From the NCBI GenBank assembly GCA_036874045.1, contig CM072346.1, positions 11,322,001 to 11,386,000 on the forward strand: 64,000 bases of DNA, read 5' to 3'. Position numbers and translations under genes: made by a program. The notes beneath the pieces are model-generated. The model did no database searches and had not been told where the DNA came from. It saw nothing but the letters and a program-made list of their open reading frames with translations. Source of the stretch: Cymodocea nodosa. Lineage: Eukaryota > Streptophyta > Magnoliopsida > Alismatales > Cymodoceaceae. Positions 23,731 to 34,901 of this stretch are shown in pieces; position 1 is the stretch's first letter; every line of letters starts with the position of its first letter.

Positions 23731-25370
23731 ACCCTCCTTAAGCTAGAGCAACATTTTCAGCTACAACAAAGTTTTTGAAAAGTAGTAACTCCTAGTCCCT
23801 TGGTGAGAATGTCAATCACTTGATCTTCAGAAGGACTATAAGGAGTAGATATAACTCTCTTCAGAACGTTATTTCGAATGAAATGACAGTCAACTTCCAC
23901 ATCTTTTGTCCTTTCATGAAAGGTAGGATTGGAAGCTGTGTATGGTAGCTTGATTATTGCAATATATAAGCATTAGATCATGATTTCCAACCCCTAACTC
24001 AAACAGCAAGGCCTTCAGCCATATTAACTCTGAAGTAGTATTGGAATGCTACAATACTTAACTTCAGCATTAGATTTAGCTACTACATTTTGCTTCTTGC
24101 TCCTTCATGTTACAAGATTTCCTTTGAGATAAGTGAAATATCTAGAGGTAGACTTCCTGTTGCTTTTGTCCCCAACATAGCTAGCATCAGAATACCCTTC
24201 AACCTAGAGATGACCATGTTTTTCATACAAGAGACATTTTCCTGGTGTTTATTTTATGTAGGCAAGAAGTCAAATAACTCCTCGCTAATGAACCTCTCTA
24301 GGGGCATGCATGAATTGAGAAGATTAACAGTATAGCAAATATCTGGCCTAGTAACAGTCAAATAGATGAGTTTTCCAACCAACCTCTTGTACTAGCCTGG
24401 GTCATCAAACATAGGTGAATCAGTATCCCAAAAATAATGAGTTTAATCCATTGGCGTGCTCTTGGGTTGACACCCCTCAAGCTCGATTTCCTAAAGTAGA
24501 TTTAAAGCATACTTCTTTGAGACAAAGATAGTCTTTCCTTGGAATAAGCAAGTTCAATCCCTAAGAAATATCGTAGAATGCCTATATCTTTTGTAGCAAC
24601 ATGCCTTCTAAGGAACCTCTTGGTCTCTTCCTCTCTTTGAGTGTCACTACCTATTAATAGCATATCATCTACATACACACCTAGGATGACAACCTCCATG
24701 TAAATCTGCTCTTTAAGATTTCCATATAAGAAGGTGTTCTTGACATCAAGTTGCACTAGTTGCCAGGAGTAATTGATGGCCATAGAGAGTAACACATGGA
24801 TAGAGTCTAAGCAGACCACAAGAGAGAAAGTCTTTGAGTAATCAATGCTATATTCCTAAGTAAAACCATTAGCAACAAGGTGTGCTTTGTATCAATCAAC
24901 AGTACCATTTGGATGACATTTGATGGTGAAGACCCATCTGCAAGAGACCACATTCACCTCAATAGGACAAGAAAGTAGTTCCCATGTGCCACGAGAGAAA
25001 AGTGCATCCATCTCCTTATCTATAATTGCCTTCCAATGAGAAATCTGAAGAGCTTCTTGATAATCCCTAGGTAGAGACTTAGTCGAGATGGCAAGGATAA
25101 AATGTCGAAAAGTAGGATTGAGGTTAGCATAGGAGATAACATTAGAAAGAGGATGATGGGTGTAGGTGCAGGCTCTCTTGTGAGGGGCTATAGGAAGATC
25201 ATCAGGGTCATTAGCAAGATCATCAATTGTGTCACCTTGAATGATGGTATCATCATTAGGAATGGTTGTAGAGCCTAGTGAAGTAGGGATGGGCTCATCA
25301 TACCCATTAGGCAGGTAAGAGGAAGACTGAGGAGCTATCGCCTGGGGCACGTGCAGTTGACAACTATAAA
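23731..25370 (-). pseudogene. Short-LTR copia RT / RNase H
   Basis: RT remnants: a GTWELLSCPIEVNVVSCRWV stretch (about 24930-24990), QLVQLDVKNTFLYGNLKEQI (about 24700-24760), VYVDDMLLIGSD (about 24645-24680) and DIGILRYFLGIELAYS (about 24540-24590). RNase H remnants extend toward the 3' LTR (about 23780-24450), strongly worn. The hinge with PLSNVISYANLNPTFRHF is at about 25100-25150. Fossil. Confidence 0.85.
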
Positions 25371-26860
25371 CCTAAAGAGGAGCTTGTAGACTAGCATCAT
25401 CAGAAGCAAATGGTTCCTCAGGAGTTGTGACATTGTGCGCAAGGGAGTCCTCGAGAGAAGTAGAGAAGGGATGAGGTGAAGATCCCCCAACATCATAGGA
25501 GTAACGATAGAGGTAGATGGTGGAGGAGTGAAGAAAGACTCATCTGAACTAAAATAGGGTTGATTTTCAAAAAAAGTGACATCTATGGAAACGTAGTATT
25601 TTTTTGTGGGAGGATGGTAAAGACGGTATCCTTTTTGATTGCGAGAGTACCCTACAAAAATACACTTAACAGCATGAGGAGACAACTTGTCAAGACCAGG
25701 AGTAAGGTCATGAATAAAAGCCACACACCCAAGCACCTTGAGCGGAATAGGGAACAATTCTCTATTTAGATATAAGCGATGTAGAGGAATTGCACCCCCT
25801 AAAGGTGTTGAGGGCATCTTATTTATCAGATACACAGAAGTAAGAACAACATCAGATCAGAGGTAGCGAGGAACATTCATTTGTGACATGAGTGTTCGAG
25901 TACATCGAGAATTGCTGATACTTTCACTTAGCCACTCTATTCTATTGAGACGTGTGAAGACAAATGGCTTGATGAGTAATTCCTGAATAGCAAATTATTT
26001 GAAATTAACCTTGTATGAATTCTAAAGCATTATTAGTACGCAAGATTTTTGAACACAAAATTAATTTTGTATTTCAGCTAGGCAATTTTTCAAAACATCA
26101 ACAACATTGTGATGATTCTTTAACAAGTATGCTCATAAGACACGAGAATAGTCATCCACAAAAACAATATAATACTTATAACCCCAATTAGACTCAATTC
26201 GACCAAGACCCTAGATATCACAATGAATTATATCAAACATGTTCTTGGAAGTGATAAGACATAATTGCTTGAAGGTAGCATGGTGGTGCTTACCAAGTTG
26301 ATAAGACTCACACTAAAAAGGAGGTAAGGACAGTCATGGGAGGGCTTGACACAACTTCTGCTGAGACGGGTATCCTAATCAATAGTGCCACAGAAAGGAG
26401 GAATCATCATTTGAAATGCCAACAAACAGACCTTTGGGAATAGTCACGAACCGTGTACACATCAGAAACATGAGATCTGTGTCCTAAACCAATCCTCTTC
26501 CCCGTCGATAGGTCCTGAAAGGTAACATGAAAGGGAAAGAAGGTGACAACATTTAAGTTGCATAGTGATGACACTAATAGACAAAAGATTGAAAGAAAAA
26601 TCAGGAACATAAAGGATGTCGTTCAGTCGTATCTGAGAGGAGACTTGAATTTCTCTTACCAGATACAAGACATGAGCGATTGTCGGCAATAGTAGTGGAG
26701 GATTTATCTGAAGTGGCAGACATTTTATCAAACAAGGTGGATGTACCTGAAACGTGGGAGGTGGCGCTAGAGTCTAGAACCCAATGGTCATCAACATTAG
26801 CAATCAAAGCAATAGGGTGGATACTTAATCGAGAGGATGTCACTTGAGTGCTCATGGCGG
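25370..26860 (-). pseudogene. Short-LTR copia protease and integrase
   Basis: A protease-like stretch DDHWVLDSSATSHVSG lies at about 26745-26795. Integrase remnants lie at about 25850-26350, and its C-terminal part reads PLKVLGCVAFIHD, KCIFVGYSRNQKGYRLYHP and DVTFFENQPYF (about 25560-25750). Fossil, several breaks. Confidence 0.85.
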
Positions 26861-27942
26861 TAGGAGTAGGTCCTTGTCCCTATATAAGGTGATCATAATC
26901 TTCCTAAGATATAGTGATGCTGTTGGAAGGTGGGGTTGAAGGAGCTGAAGTATTGCCTGAAGAAAAACACATGCTACTAGTGGCTACATGGGCAAACTAA
27001 GGCTTCAAATAAGGAAACTTCTCCCAACACTTTTCAGTTCGATGGCCCAACTTGCCACACCATTGGCATTTGAGGTGTTGTCTCTCACCACGATTGCCCT
27101 AACTATGTCCACTAGAGGCCACCAGAGTAGACTGATCAGATACAAAAGACATGGATCTAGAGAGGGCAATATATCCTGTGGAGACACGTAGAGCCTTGCC
27201 AGAAACCTCATCAAGACTCAACATGTGTTTAGATCCAAGAATAGACCCTCAAATTTGAGCTGACGTATCAGGATTAAGGGCAACCAGAAAAACAGCAATT
27301 GCAAGCTCCTCCTTGTATCTTTAAAAAGGTGAGGACATTTGAGGTAGGTGGTTGATAAATGTTGAGTTCATTTACCAATCCATGTAGAGTATTGTAAAGT
27401 TGTTGACATGTCTTGTCTTCTTGTCGCAGTTGGAAAAGTTGTGCATAAACAGAGAAGGTTTTGGAAATATTTTTGTCATACCCATAAACTTGATGATGAT
27501 TGAGCATGGCAACACCACTTGCCACAATATCTTCCATGCTTGACAACATCCACTGGAGAATGGTGACATCATCATTTGCATGTCAATCTCTGTAGAAAGC
27601 ATCTTTAACCTTAAGAGGAGGGTGATGGAGATGATTTTCCTAGCAAAAAGCAATAATGACATTTTCAAAGCTTTGAGCCCATAGGATGTAGTTGGGGCCA
27701 TTGAGCTTTGATGAAATTCTAGGACAACTACAAATAAGATCTCCACAAGAGGCAACAACTCAGGAGGACAAATCAGCTATAGTGGAAGATGATGATGTAG
27801 CCATGACGATCAATCACAGGACTTCACAGTGGACCAAGCAGAGGAGAAAGGATAGAAGTGACAGTCCACATCACTTTGTGAAGAAAGAGCAACAGTGACG
27901 CGTACAATGAATGGTGACGTGTGCACAATGGCAACACGCATT
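26861..27942 (-). pseudogene. Short-LTR copia gag
   Basis: Worn minus-strand gag: remnants of a retrotran_gag-2/UBN2 type body (about 27270-27760, including VYAQLFQLRQEDKTCQQLYN) and a C-terminal region (about 27000-27220). The primer site follows at 27943. Fossil. Confidence 0.7.
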
Positions 27943-27960
27943 GCTCTGATACCAAGTTAA

Positions 27961-28122
27961 TGGGAAGGTGGAAAATTAGTGGAGAAAGTTGAGATGATGA
28001 AGGACGAAGAAACTCAGGTTTTTAACCCTATTTGCATATCTTGTGGATTATGAGTATAGTCTTTTAATATATAGGAAAGGAGGAGAGAGATTAAATGGAT
28101 CCATACAAGAGATAATCTAACA
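27961..28122 (-). repeat. 5' LTR of the short-LTR copia element
   Basis: 162 bp, tgggaaggtgg to taatctaaca in window orientation. The 207-bp direct repeat starts at the very next base (28123). Confidence 0.85.
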
Positions 28123-28470
28123 GATCCATAGGAAGAAAAACAAACTATAGACTAAAAATCATTGAGAGACCAAGGGTGGGTGCTATTTCTTCCTCCCTCC
28201 ATATTTTTCTTCTCCCTTTTCTTACATATAAAAACCAAATCATCAACTTCGACCTTCTCTCTCCAACAATCAAACGTCCTTGACCTCTCCTCTACATAGA
28301 CTACCACCTCCATCACCACCTCGTACACACTCATCATCATTAACACCATTGTTGCAATCAAGTATTGTCTTAACCAATCTGTTGATGCTAAAGCAACAAT
28401 TGTTGTCATCCACAACAATGCTGTTAGGAAATTTTTTTTCAATGGGTTTTAATGATATAAAACTTAATGA
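28123..28470. repeat. Right copy of the 207-bp direct repeat and short spacer
   Basis: 28123-28329 repeats 23337-23543. The sequence then continues (28330-28470) without recognisable gene content up to the gypsy relic. Open frames on the minus strand here have no known match and are taken as chance. Confidence 0.75.
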
Positions 28471-30400
28471 TAAAGTGTAAAGCATTTGAAGTCTTTTCAA
28501 GGAAGATTATCATACATTTGAGGTTCATTGTTTACTAGTATAGGAAGTATGAACCATTCTCTCTTTTGATGAAAAAGTGTGCCAAGTTTGAATAAAATCA
28601 GGAATATGAAAATGCTTGTCAATATCCAAAAATATTGGCACTAGGGAAGGTTAGGCCATTGATACTCTATATTGCAATTCAAGACAAATCCTTGGGTCCT
28701 TTGTTAGCCCAAAAAATGATGTGGGTAAAAAGCTAAGTCCTATATTATCTTAGTATACAATTGATCGATACTAAGTTTTAATAACTATCATTAAAAAGTT
28801 TACCTTGTACAGTTATATGTTGCAAAGAAATTACATCACTATATGTTAGTTCATAAATTTCAACTTATATCGAGTGTAGATCTATTAAAATATATTATGG
28901 TACATTGCTCCAGACATGGTCATTAATAAACTCAAAGTTTATGGTGACTCGCAACTTGTTATTAGACAAGTAAATGGGATATATGAAGCTAGAAGTTGTC
29001 CCGTGATATGATATTGTTATTTGCCCAGTTAGGAAGTTTCATAGTATCAAAATTTTCCAAGTCTCAAGAGGTGATAGTACACATGTCAATGCCCTAAGTC
29101 TTACCTAAGGAAGGAATATATATATGAAGATTGTTGACTCCTTCCAAGCTCCATCGATGCATATCAAGACAGTGATGGTGAAGATTGGAGGAAGGTCTTT
29201 ATTGATGTCTTCAAACTGGCCAATTGCTATAAGAAAAGGCAAAGCACATTAAGCTTAAAAGGTGATTCCCCAATTTCACATATGAAAATGATACTTTATA
29301 TAGGTTTGCAATTGGCCTAAGATCAGTTATCTACATTGTCTCTTACCAACAATGACATAAACAGTTCTCTATGAAGTTCATTTTGGGGATGTGGATACCA
29401 AGTCAGACCAAAAATACGTCACAAAATAAATTTATTAAGTTACTATTGGCCTACCATGACTCAAGATTACATAGGTTATGCTAAAAATAAATATCGAATG
29501 GGAAGAACATGAGAATATATCTTTCAAGTAAATTGCATCCCATCATAGCTTTGTGGCCTTTTGTTAAATAGGGCACAACTGTTGTAGGACCATCCACACC
29601 TACATCTTGAGGCTTCCAATATATATTGGTTTCCTTAAATTATTTCTCATGATGGATAGAATTGATACCACTTCATAATGTTACAACTTACAACTACAGT
29701 AGTCATCAAATTTTTTACATATCATAAAGCATGTCAATTTGGTGTACCATATAAAATGAAATCAGATAACAACCCAAATTTAAAAAACCAACAAGTATAT
29801 CATTTTGCTACAAAGTATGGGATCAAGGGAAATTATTCTACAATGTATAATCCCTTGGCTAATGGACTTGCAGAAATCTTTAATAAAATTTGTGCCATTA
29901 TTGCCAAAGCTAACAAAAAGATTGGTTTGGTCGTATGTATGAAATGTTATTGTCCTACAGAACTACGTATAAGACATCAATAGATTTCACACCCTACTCA
30001 TCACCTTGGTGTTGGAAATTGAGAAATCATTCCTATGAACCACCCTTATGATTAACGTCACAAGTGATTTAAATCTGAAAGTAAGACTTGAAGAGTTCTA
30101 GATGAAAATGAAAAATGACTGAAAGTTCAATAAAGCTATGAATTATATCATGCCTGCATGCAAAAGGCTTTCAACAAGAGTTCACAGACGCACATTCAAG
30201 AAGGCCAATTTTGTTTTAGTGACTGCCAAAGATTACATGGTTCTAGGAAAGGGCAAGAAGCTTGATTCAAAATGTATAAGGCCCATTTGCAATTGAACAA
30301 GTATATGATGTTGTTTATCTCCTTGCTAACCATAACAAAGAACCATATATCCACCAATAAATGGAAAATTCTTGAAGCTTTTCTACTTGTGAAAGAAAAG
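28470..30400 (+). mobile_element. Worn Ty3-gypsy relic (Tat/Ogre-like) pol
   Basis: Plus-strand remnants in gypsy order: end of RT with KHLKSFQGRLSYI (about 28485-28525) and MKKCAKFE (about 28570), RNase H with LILYIAIQDKSLGPLLAQ (about 28660-28715) and the second RNase H-like YGDSQLVIRQVNGIYEAR (about 28940-28995), then integrase with YYWPTM (about 29445), CQFGVPYKMKSDNNPNLKN and ANGLAEIFNKI (about 29715-29900), then a KLDSKCIRPI tail (about 30260). The aRNase H-like part and phrases such as GPLLAQ suggest Tat/Ogre, an inference. Very old, many breaks. Confidence 0.8.
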
Positions 30401-30960
30401 AATTTAAAAAATAAGAAAATACAATAAGGTAAAAAAAAATGATGCCCTACGGACCTAACAAAAACTCAAAAATGTTAAGGGTAAAAAAGTACAAATTTGG
30501 TTGTGCTCCAACAGGCAAAATTGGGTACTTTGATAAAACCTGAATGGGCTCGTAGAAAAGACAAGTGGGGATCAATTCTGGTGAAAACCTGAAAAAGTGA
30601 TGCAACTGATAAATGAAAAATAAGAGCACCTTTTGAATAATGAGGTTAAAACTTATTCAACAACCTCTTGAATTATAAGGTTAAACTTATTTCAAAATTC
30701 AACCAACTAGTGGGTGAAAACAAAAGAAAATTATGAATCTAACATTAGAGGAATAGGAAAGAGTTCTAGAATGTTCAGATATAATCAAAAAACCTGAAAA
30801 ATAAAAAGAATTATTACATTACTTATTCATTGGATATGGTTTATCAATTTCTTTCCAGGAACTATGATCACTTGTCTTCCATTGAGACCTATATAATAAT
30901 AAAATCTTTATAAATAAACTTGTGTTTATGACTGAGGTGATCCTTCAATTGTTAACAATT
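30400..30960 (+). mobile_element. Probable 3' untranslated part of the gypsy relic
   Basis: Contains phrases such as 'ttgggtactttgataaaacc' and 'ggtgaaaacctgaaaaagtg', like the non-coding region that follows pol in plant Tat/Athila elements. No coding or clear LTR edge recognised. The right boundary is a guess. Confidence 0.45.
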
Positions 30961-31465
30961 GCCTAAGTTATCTTGAAACCTTGGAACACCATGTTGCTGA
31001 ATGGTGATCATATATTTGTAATGGCAGGTAGCAATCATAATACCGTTAGGTTGAAAAAATATTTTGCATGTACATTGATTGGCTTAGGTAGTGTATAAGT
31101 GAAATGGTCAACATGTATGTCAATGAATTATAATTCAAATGAAATTAGGATCTATGAACGTTGTTTGCATGATACGATGTCAATCTCATTTGTTAATTGA
31201 TTGTTTATTCTCCTAGCAAATGACAGTAGTTCAGCCCAAAGGACCTGAAACATGGCCATTCGGAACCAATCTCAATTTTCTAATGTGCGTTTATTCTCTT
31301 GACATATACAGTAGTTCCACTCAAAGGAACTGAAACATGTTTATATTGATTACCCTTACTGGATCTTAAATCTATCAAATTCTTATTGCTTGCAGATATT
31401 TTATTGTATTCTATACTCATTTTGAGGCACAATTTCTTATTAACGATTTCACTCTTGTATTCAAG
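30961..31465 (+). other. Intron or upstream flank of the DEAH helicase exons
   Basis: No upstream helicase exon was found here, although the family sequence continues upstream (expected WCYENYIQ just before). It ends in a pyrimidine-rich tract and CAAG acceptor at 31465. A 50-bp phrase (tttattctc...aaggacctgaaacatg) is repeated at about 31199-31252 and 31289-31340. Confidence 0.5.
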
Positions 31466-32421
31466 GTAAGGAGCATGAAACGTGCCAGGGATATCCGAGA
31501 TCAGCTGGAGGGTCTCTTGGAAAGGGTCGAAATTGAACCTTGTTCTAATGTCAATGATTTAGATGCGGTTAAAAAGGCAATAACGTCAGGTATCTGTTGC
31601 CTTCAATTTGATGGACCGATAGTATTCTCTTGTGGCAGCAGTAACTGAAATTTTATTTCACAAACTTTTATGTCCGTGCATTAGGATTTTTCTACCATAC
31701 TGCCAAACTACAAAAGAATGGGGCATATCGAACAGTTAAGAATCCTCAGACAGTACACATTCATCCAAATTCAGGTTTAGCACAGGTAACTATTTCTAAC
31801 TTCCCGACAATTGCTGCTATCTAGTGGAGAAAGAACTTCCGCTCTAGCTGCATTTTGATAGTTGGCATCTTTCAAGATATCGAAGAATGTGGATTACATT
31901 CTGCATTGGGCTATATAAACCTGAGCATTTAAGTTGCAATCAAGATTTTATGTTATTTATCCAGATTTTCTTTTTGAAATTCAGAATGGTTATGATCCAT
32001 TGTTTCCTGATGTTGAATATGATGGGAATTAAATTATAAAATACGAATTGAGGTTCTGATGTGATCTTCTGCCTGTCGTAGGCACTTCCTAGGTGGGTTT
32101 TGTATCATGAGCTGGTTCTAACCACAAAAGAATACATGCGTCAGGTAATTCTACTTTTTAATTTTCTTTTCTTATTTCCTCCATGTCATTACATGAAGGT
32201 ATACCTTTCATAAATTTCAGGTTACAGAGTTGAAACCAGAATGGCTGGTTGAAATTGCTCCGCACTATTATCAGAAGAAAGATGTGGAAGATGGTATATT
32301 TGAGGTGTTTTGTCCGTTCCCTTTAGTTGTTTATTCGAGTTGCTAACATTTTGTACCTGTGGCAGATGGTACAAAGAAACTACCTCGTGGGCAGGGACGA
32401 GTTATTGCAGGATCTCAATGA
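31466..32421 (+). CDS. DEAH-box pre-mRNA-splicing RNA helicase, C-terminal exons (DEAH1/PRP2-like)
   Basis: Five exons, 31466-31589, 31685-31785, 32082-32144, 32221-32293 and 32366-32421, all with GT-AG introns and consistent phase, encode 138 residues ending in a normal stop. The product begins [20 protein letters not shown], continues [20 protein letters not shown] and [17 protein letters not shown], then [20 protein letters not shown] and [17 protein letters not shown]. This is the OB-fold (helicase-associated) C-terminus of Prp2/DHX16-type spliceosomal ATPases, closest in memory to Arabidopsis DEAH1/ESP3. The family protein is around 1000 residues, so the ATPase core must lie upstream; none of it is recognisable in the window. 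Either a very large repeat-filled intron or an isolated gene fragment. No damage seen in the exons. Confidence 0.85.
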
Positions 32422-32900
32422 AAATTTTGCATTTTCTTTTCATTGGTTGGTTAAGGCAGGATTGTCTTTGGTCAGAAGCTGAAGGTTAATCTACTTGCAT
32501 GGGACTGCGTCAACGATATAGACGTCGCTTTATCTCTGATGGTGGTAATCATCTTTAACTTGACGGTTCGATCTTCGGTAGCATGGCGAATTTGTCATCC
32601 CTTAATGCAGAAAGGAGGATAAATGTATATATTTTCATTTTACTTTGTGGAGGGAGTGCATTATTATGTAATAATTATCTATAATCATATAATGTGCATA
32701 ACCCCCATTCTCTTATATATTCAGGTTTTTTGGTTGAAATTCCAATCATGGACGGGGCAACTTGCTGATTGAAATTTCACTCATTTTTCACGTTCTGGTC
32801 ATCGACGAAACTTAATTCACGTTCTGTAAGTCGTTTGAGGTTTTATAGTGCGGTGATACCACAATATGGCTTTGCCTTCAAATATAATAGCTGGCTCTAA
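32422..32900 (+). other. Probable 3' untranslated region and downstream flank of the helicase gene
   Basis: Follows the stop at 32419-32421. Unique-looking, less AT-rich sequence, with an AT-rich stretch including 'atgtaataattatc' at about 32665 that could act in polyadenylation. No reading frame or repeat recognised. Confidence 0.4.
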
Positions 32901-34039
32901 CATAACAGTTAGTGAGCGCGTGAATTTATGTCGGGAAACTTATGTTTTATGTAGTGCAATGAGATTTTCGTTGAGGTTGGTGAATATATTTTACCTTGAT
33001 GAAATACGAAATTGTTAGAGAATATTCCTCTCAATTCTAATAATGATTAAATCTTAATGCGGAGGGTGTGCAAGCACAAGAAATGAGAGAAGGTTCTAAA
33101 AGTCAAGTTAATCAAGACAACTATTTTGTGCAAGAATTTGAAAAATCTTTATGCTCTTGCATATTAGGAAGTTTTAGTCTAATACTGAGAAATAGGTTCG
33201 CTTAGAGACAAGAAGTAAAACCTTTAAATAATCCTATGAAAAGGGAGTCGAGCATCTGAATGGGAATCATTGGGCGTTCGTTTTATATTTGAACAAAATT
33301 GGTCTTTGACTCGTTGGATCATACCTCTTGGTTAAACGAAGAGTCACTTTAATAAACTTTACAAAGGATAAATTGGATAACCATTGGTAGTTATTCTGGT
33401 ATTTGTTAGCGATACAGAGTCGATGTAACTCTTGTCCAAATCGGACCATAGGAAATTGGTAGTTAGGTAATCGTTCATTAGATCAATATAACCTTGATGA
33501 ACCTATCGCCAAAATGGATCACTGGTGAAGAAGGTTTAGACCATCGTTTTTAGATCGTCTGGAGGCTTCCAACTCCAAAATGGATTTCAAATTTCCATTT
33601 CTAGGTATGGTAGCTAGTATAGTTTTTGACTTTAAAAAACGTTACACTTTTTTTTTTCTTTATACCTAAAATAGTCATTGCTAGAGCAAGACTACTAAGT
33701 GATCAAATCGGACTATCATTGACTTTTTATAGAAAAAAAAAAAAAATTTGATAAATATAATTTATAAGCGTGTTGTTTACAATATAAGTATATATTTAAA
33801 AATACAATTAGACAAGATATTATTGATTAATTTAATATAATTAGAGAAAAACTTATTCATTTTTTGGGTTTTATAAATACATGTATTATTTGTATATTGA
33901 ATATTTGAAAGGGAAGCATAAAAGTTAGATATATTATTATTTTATTAATAATAATTGGATTTGGCAAAAAAAGTAATACAATTTATGAAGATTTCTTTTC
34001 CTTATATCATTGAAATATTATTTTTGCAATTATAGAAAT
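32901..34039. other. Unassigned intergenic stretch
   Basis: Low-complexity A and T runs (about 33645-33660, 33733-33745) and very AT-rich sequence from about 33730. A TGTTAGAG phrase at 33014 could be an LTR start, but no partner or target-site duplication was found. No gene recognised. Confidence 0.4.
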
Positions 34040-34330
34040 TATTTATTTATTTTATATTAAAGATAATGTAGTTAGTATTACTTTTAATAATACTATAACA
34101 ATTCTTATGCTTAAAAATATATTAAATCCATCAAATACTTTTGATTTATTTCATAAGAGATGTATGTGTTACATAATTAATTTTATAATTCAAGTTGAGA
34201 TCATAGAAATTAAAGATTTTGTAAAAGATATTAAATCTAAATTATCTTATATTAAAAGTTCGAGTAGAAGATAAAAAGAATTTGATTATACATGTGATTC
34301 ATTTAGTTTGCCTCCAAAAAATTTACTTAG
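34040..34330 (+). pseudogene. hAT-family transposase relic
   Basis: One plus-strand frame from about 34062 reads DNVVSITFNNTITILMLKN, then CMCYIINFIIQVEIIEIKDF and IKSKLSYIKSSSRR. This matches the hAT (Ac-like, BED-type) transposase core, where a D-N-A-x-x-N block is followed by an R-C-x-x-H-x-x-N-L-x-V block and a V-x-Y-x-x-S-S-x-x-R segment. The family's His and the first Ala are not kept, and there is an in-frame stop (taa) right after SSSRR near 34272, so it is a pseudogene. Only about 90 residues of roughly 700 remain; no terminal inverted repeats were seen. Confidence 0.65.
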
Positions 34331-34673
34331 TGTGAGTTCACTCAATGTCACACTCAAGAACAATATGATGATTAAATAGATGATTTTGCAAAGATAAAAA
34401 TCTAAATTTAAATGTAATTTCTTTTAAAATTTTGTAATGTAATTTTTTATTTTTTCATTTCATTATACTTATATAATTTTTCTTAATAGTAGATAATGTC
34501 ACAATATTATATTATTATAAAATAAATTATCTAATTGTAAACTTGTAATGTAATTATCTTTTGAAATATGATTTTTTTTCAAAATTGTTCATAACATTAC
34601 TCTTGATCTATATGCTAATGGTTAATGAATTGGTAGAATAGTCGATTGTTCATGTGTAATGTGTAGGGCTAGA
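34331..34673. other. Unassigned AT-rich spacer
   Basis: Mostly A/T with no recognised coding, RNA or repeat signature, between the hAT relic and a copia RT fragment. Confidence 0.4.
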
Positions 34674-34901
34674 ATGAATAATTGGACGATAATAAGAAGT
34701 ACAAGGCCAGACTTATTGTCAAAGGCTACCAACAAATCTAAGAAGTTGATTACATGGAAGTATTCTCTCCAATAGTCAAGATGACCATAGTGAGAACCAT
34801 CCTAAGCTTAGTGGCAACTAAGGATTTGTTCCTAGAATAAATGGACGTTAAGATTGCTTTTCTCTACAAATGAGTTGGATGAAGAGATTTACATATAGGA
34901 G
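34674..34901 (+). mobile_element. Copia reverse-transcriptase fragment
   Basis: Reads KKYKARLIVKGYQQI, EVFSPIVKMTIVRTILSLVA and MDVKIAFLY, the start of a copia RT domain. It stops at the LTR edge of element C (34902), so C probably inserted into an older copia relic. Fossil with a few breaks. Confidence 0.8.

Larger units (their letters stand above)
23558..28122 (-). mobile_element. Ty1-copia element with short LTRs (Ale/Ivana-like)
   Basis: A 4565-bp element has LTRs of 162-173 bp (23558-23730 and 27961-28122), a primer site (27943-27954 reads tggtatcagagc on the minus strand), and gag, PR, INT, RT and RNase H in copia order on the minus strand. Small size and short LTRs fit the Ale/Retrofit or Ivana groups, an inference. 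LTRs differ by roughly 12 %, so it is fairly old. It is broken in about ten or more places. No 5-bp TSD was seen; 207-bp direct repeats flank it instead. Confidence 0.85.

Noticed and set aside
28152-28500. Minus-strand open frames of 76-96 residues in the 207-bp repeat and its flank
   Set aside because: They are low in complexity (pyrimidine-rich DNA), partly shared with the other repeat copy, and resemble no known protein.
30447-30629. Minus-strand 60-residue frame
   Set aside because: It lies antisense to the untranslated tail of the gypsy relic and has no recognisable features.
33014-33645. Possible solo LTR beginning TGTTAGAG and ending near gttaca
   Set aside because: No second copy, no matching 5-bp duplications and no other LTR signs were found.
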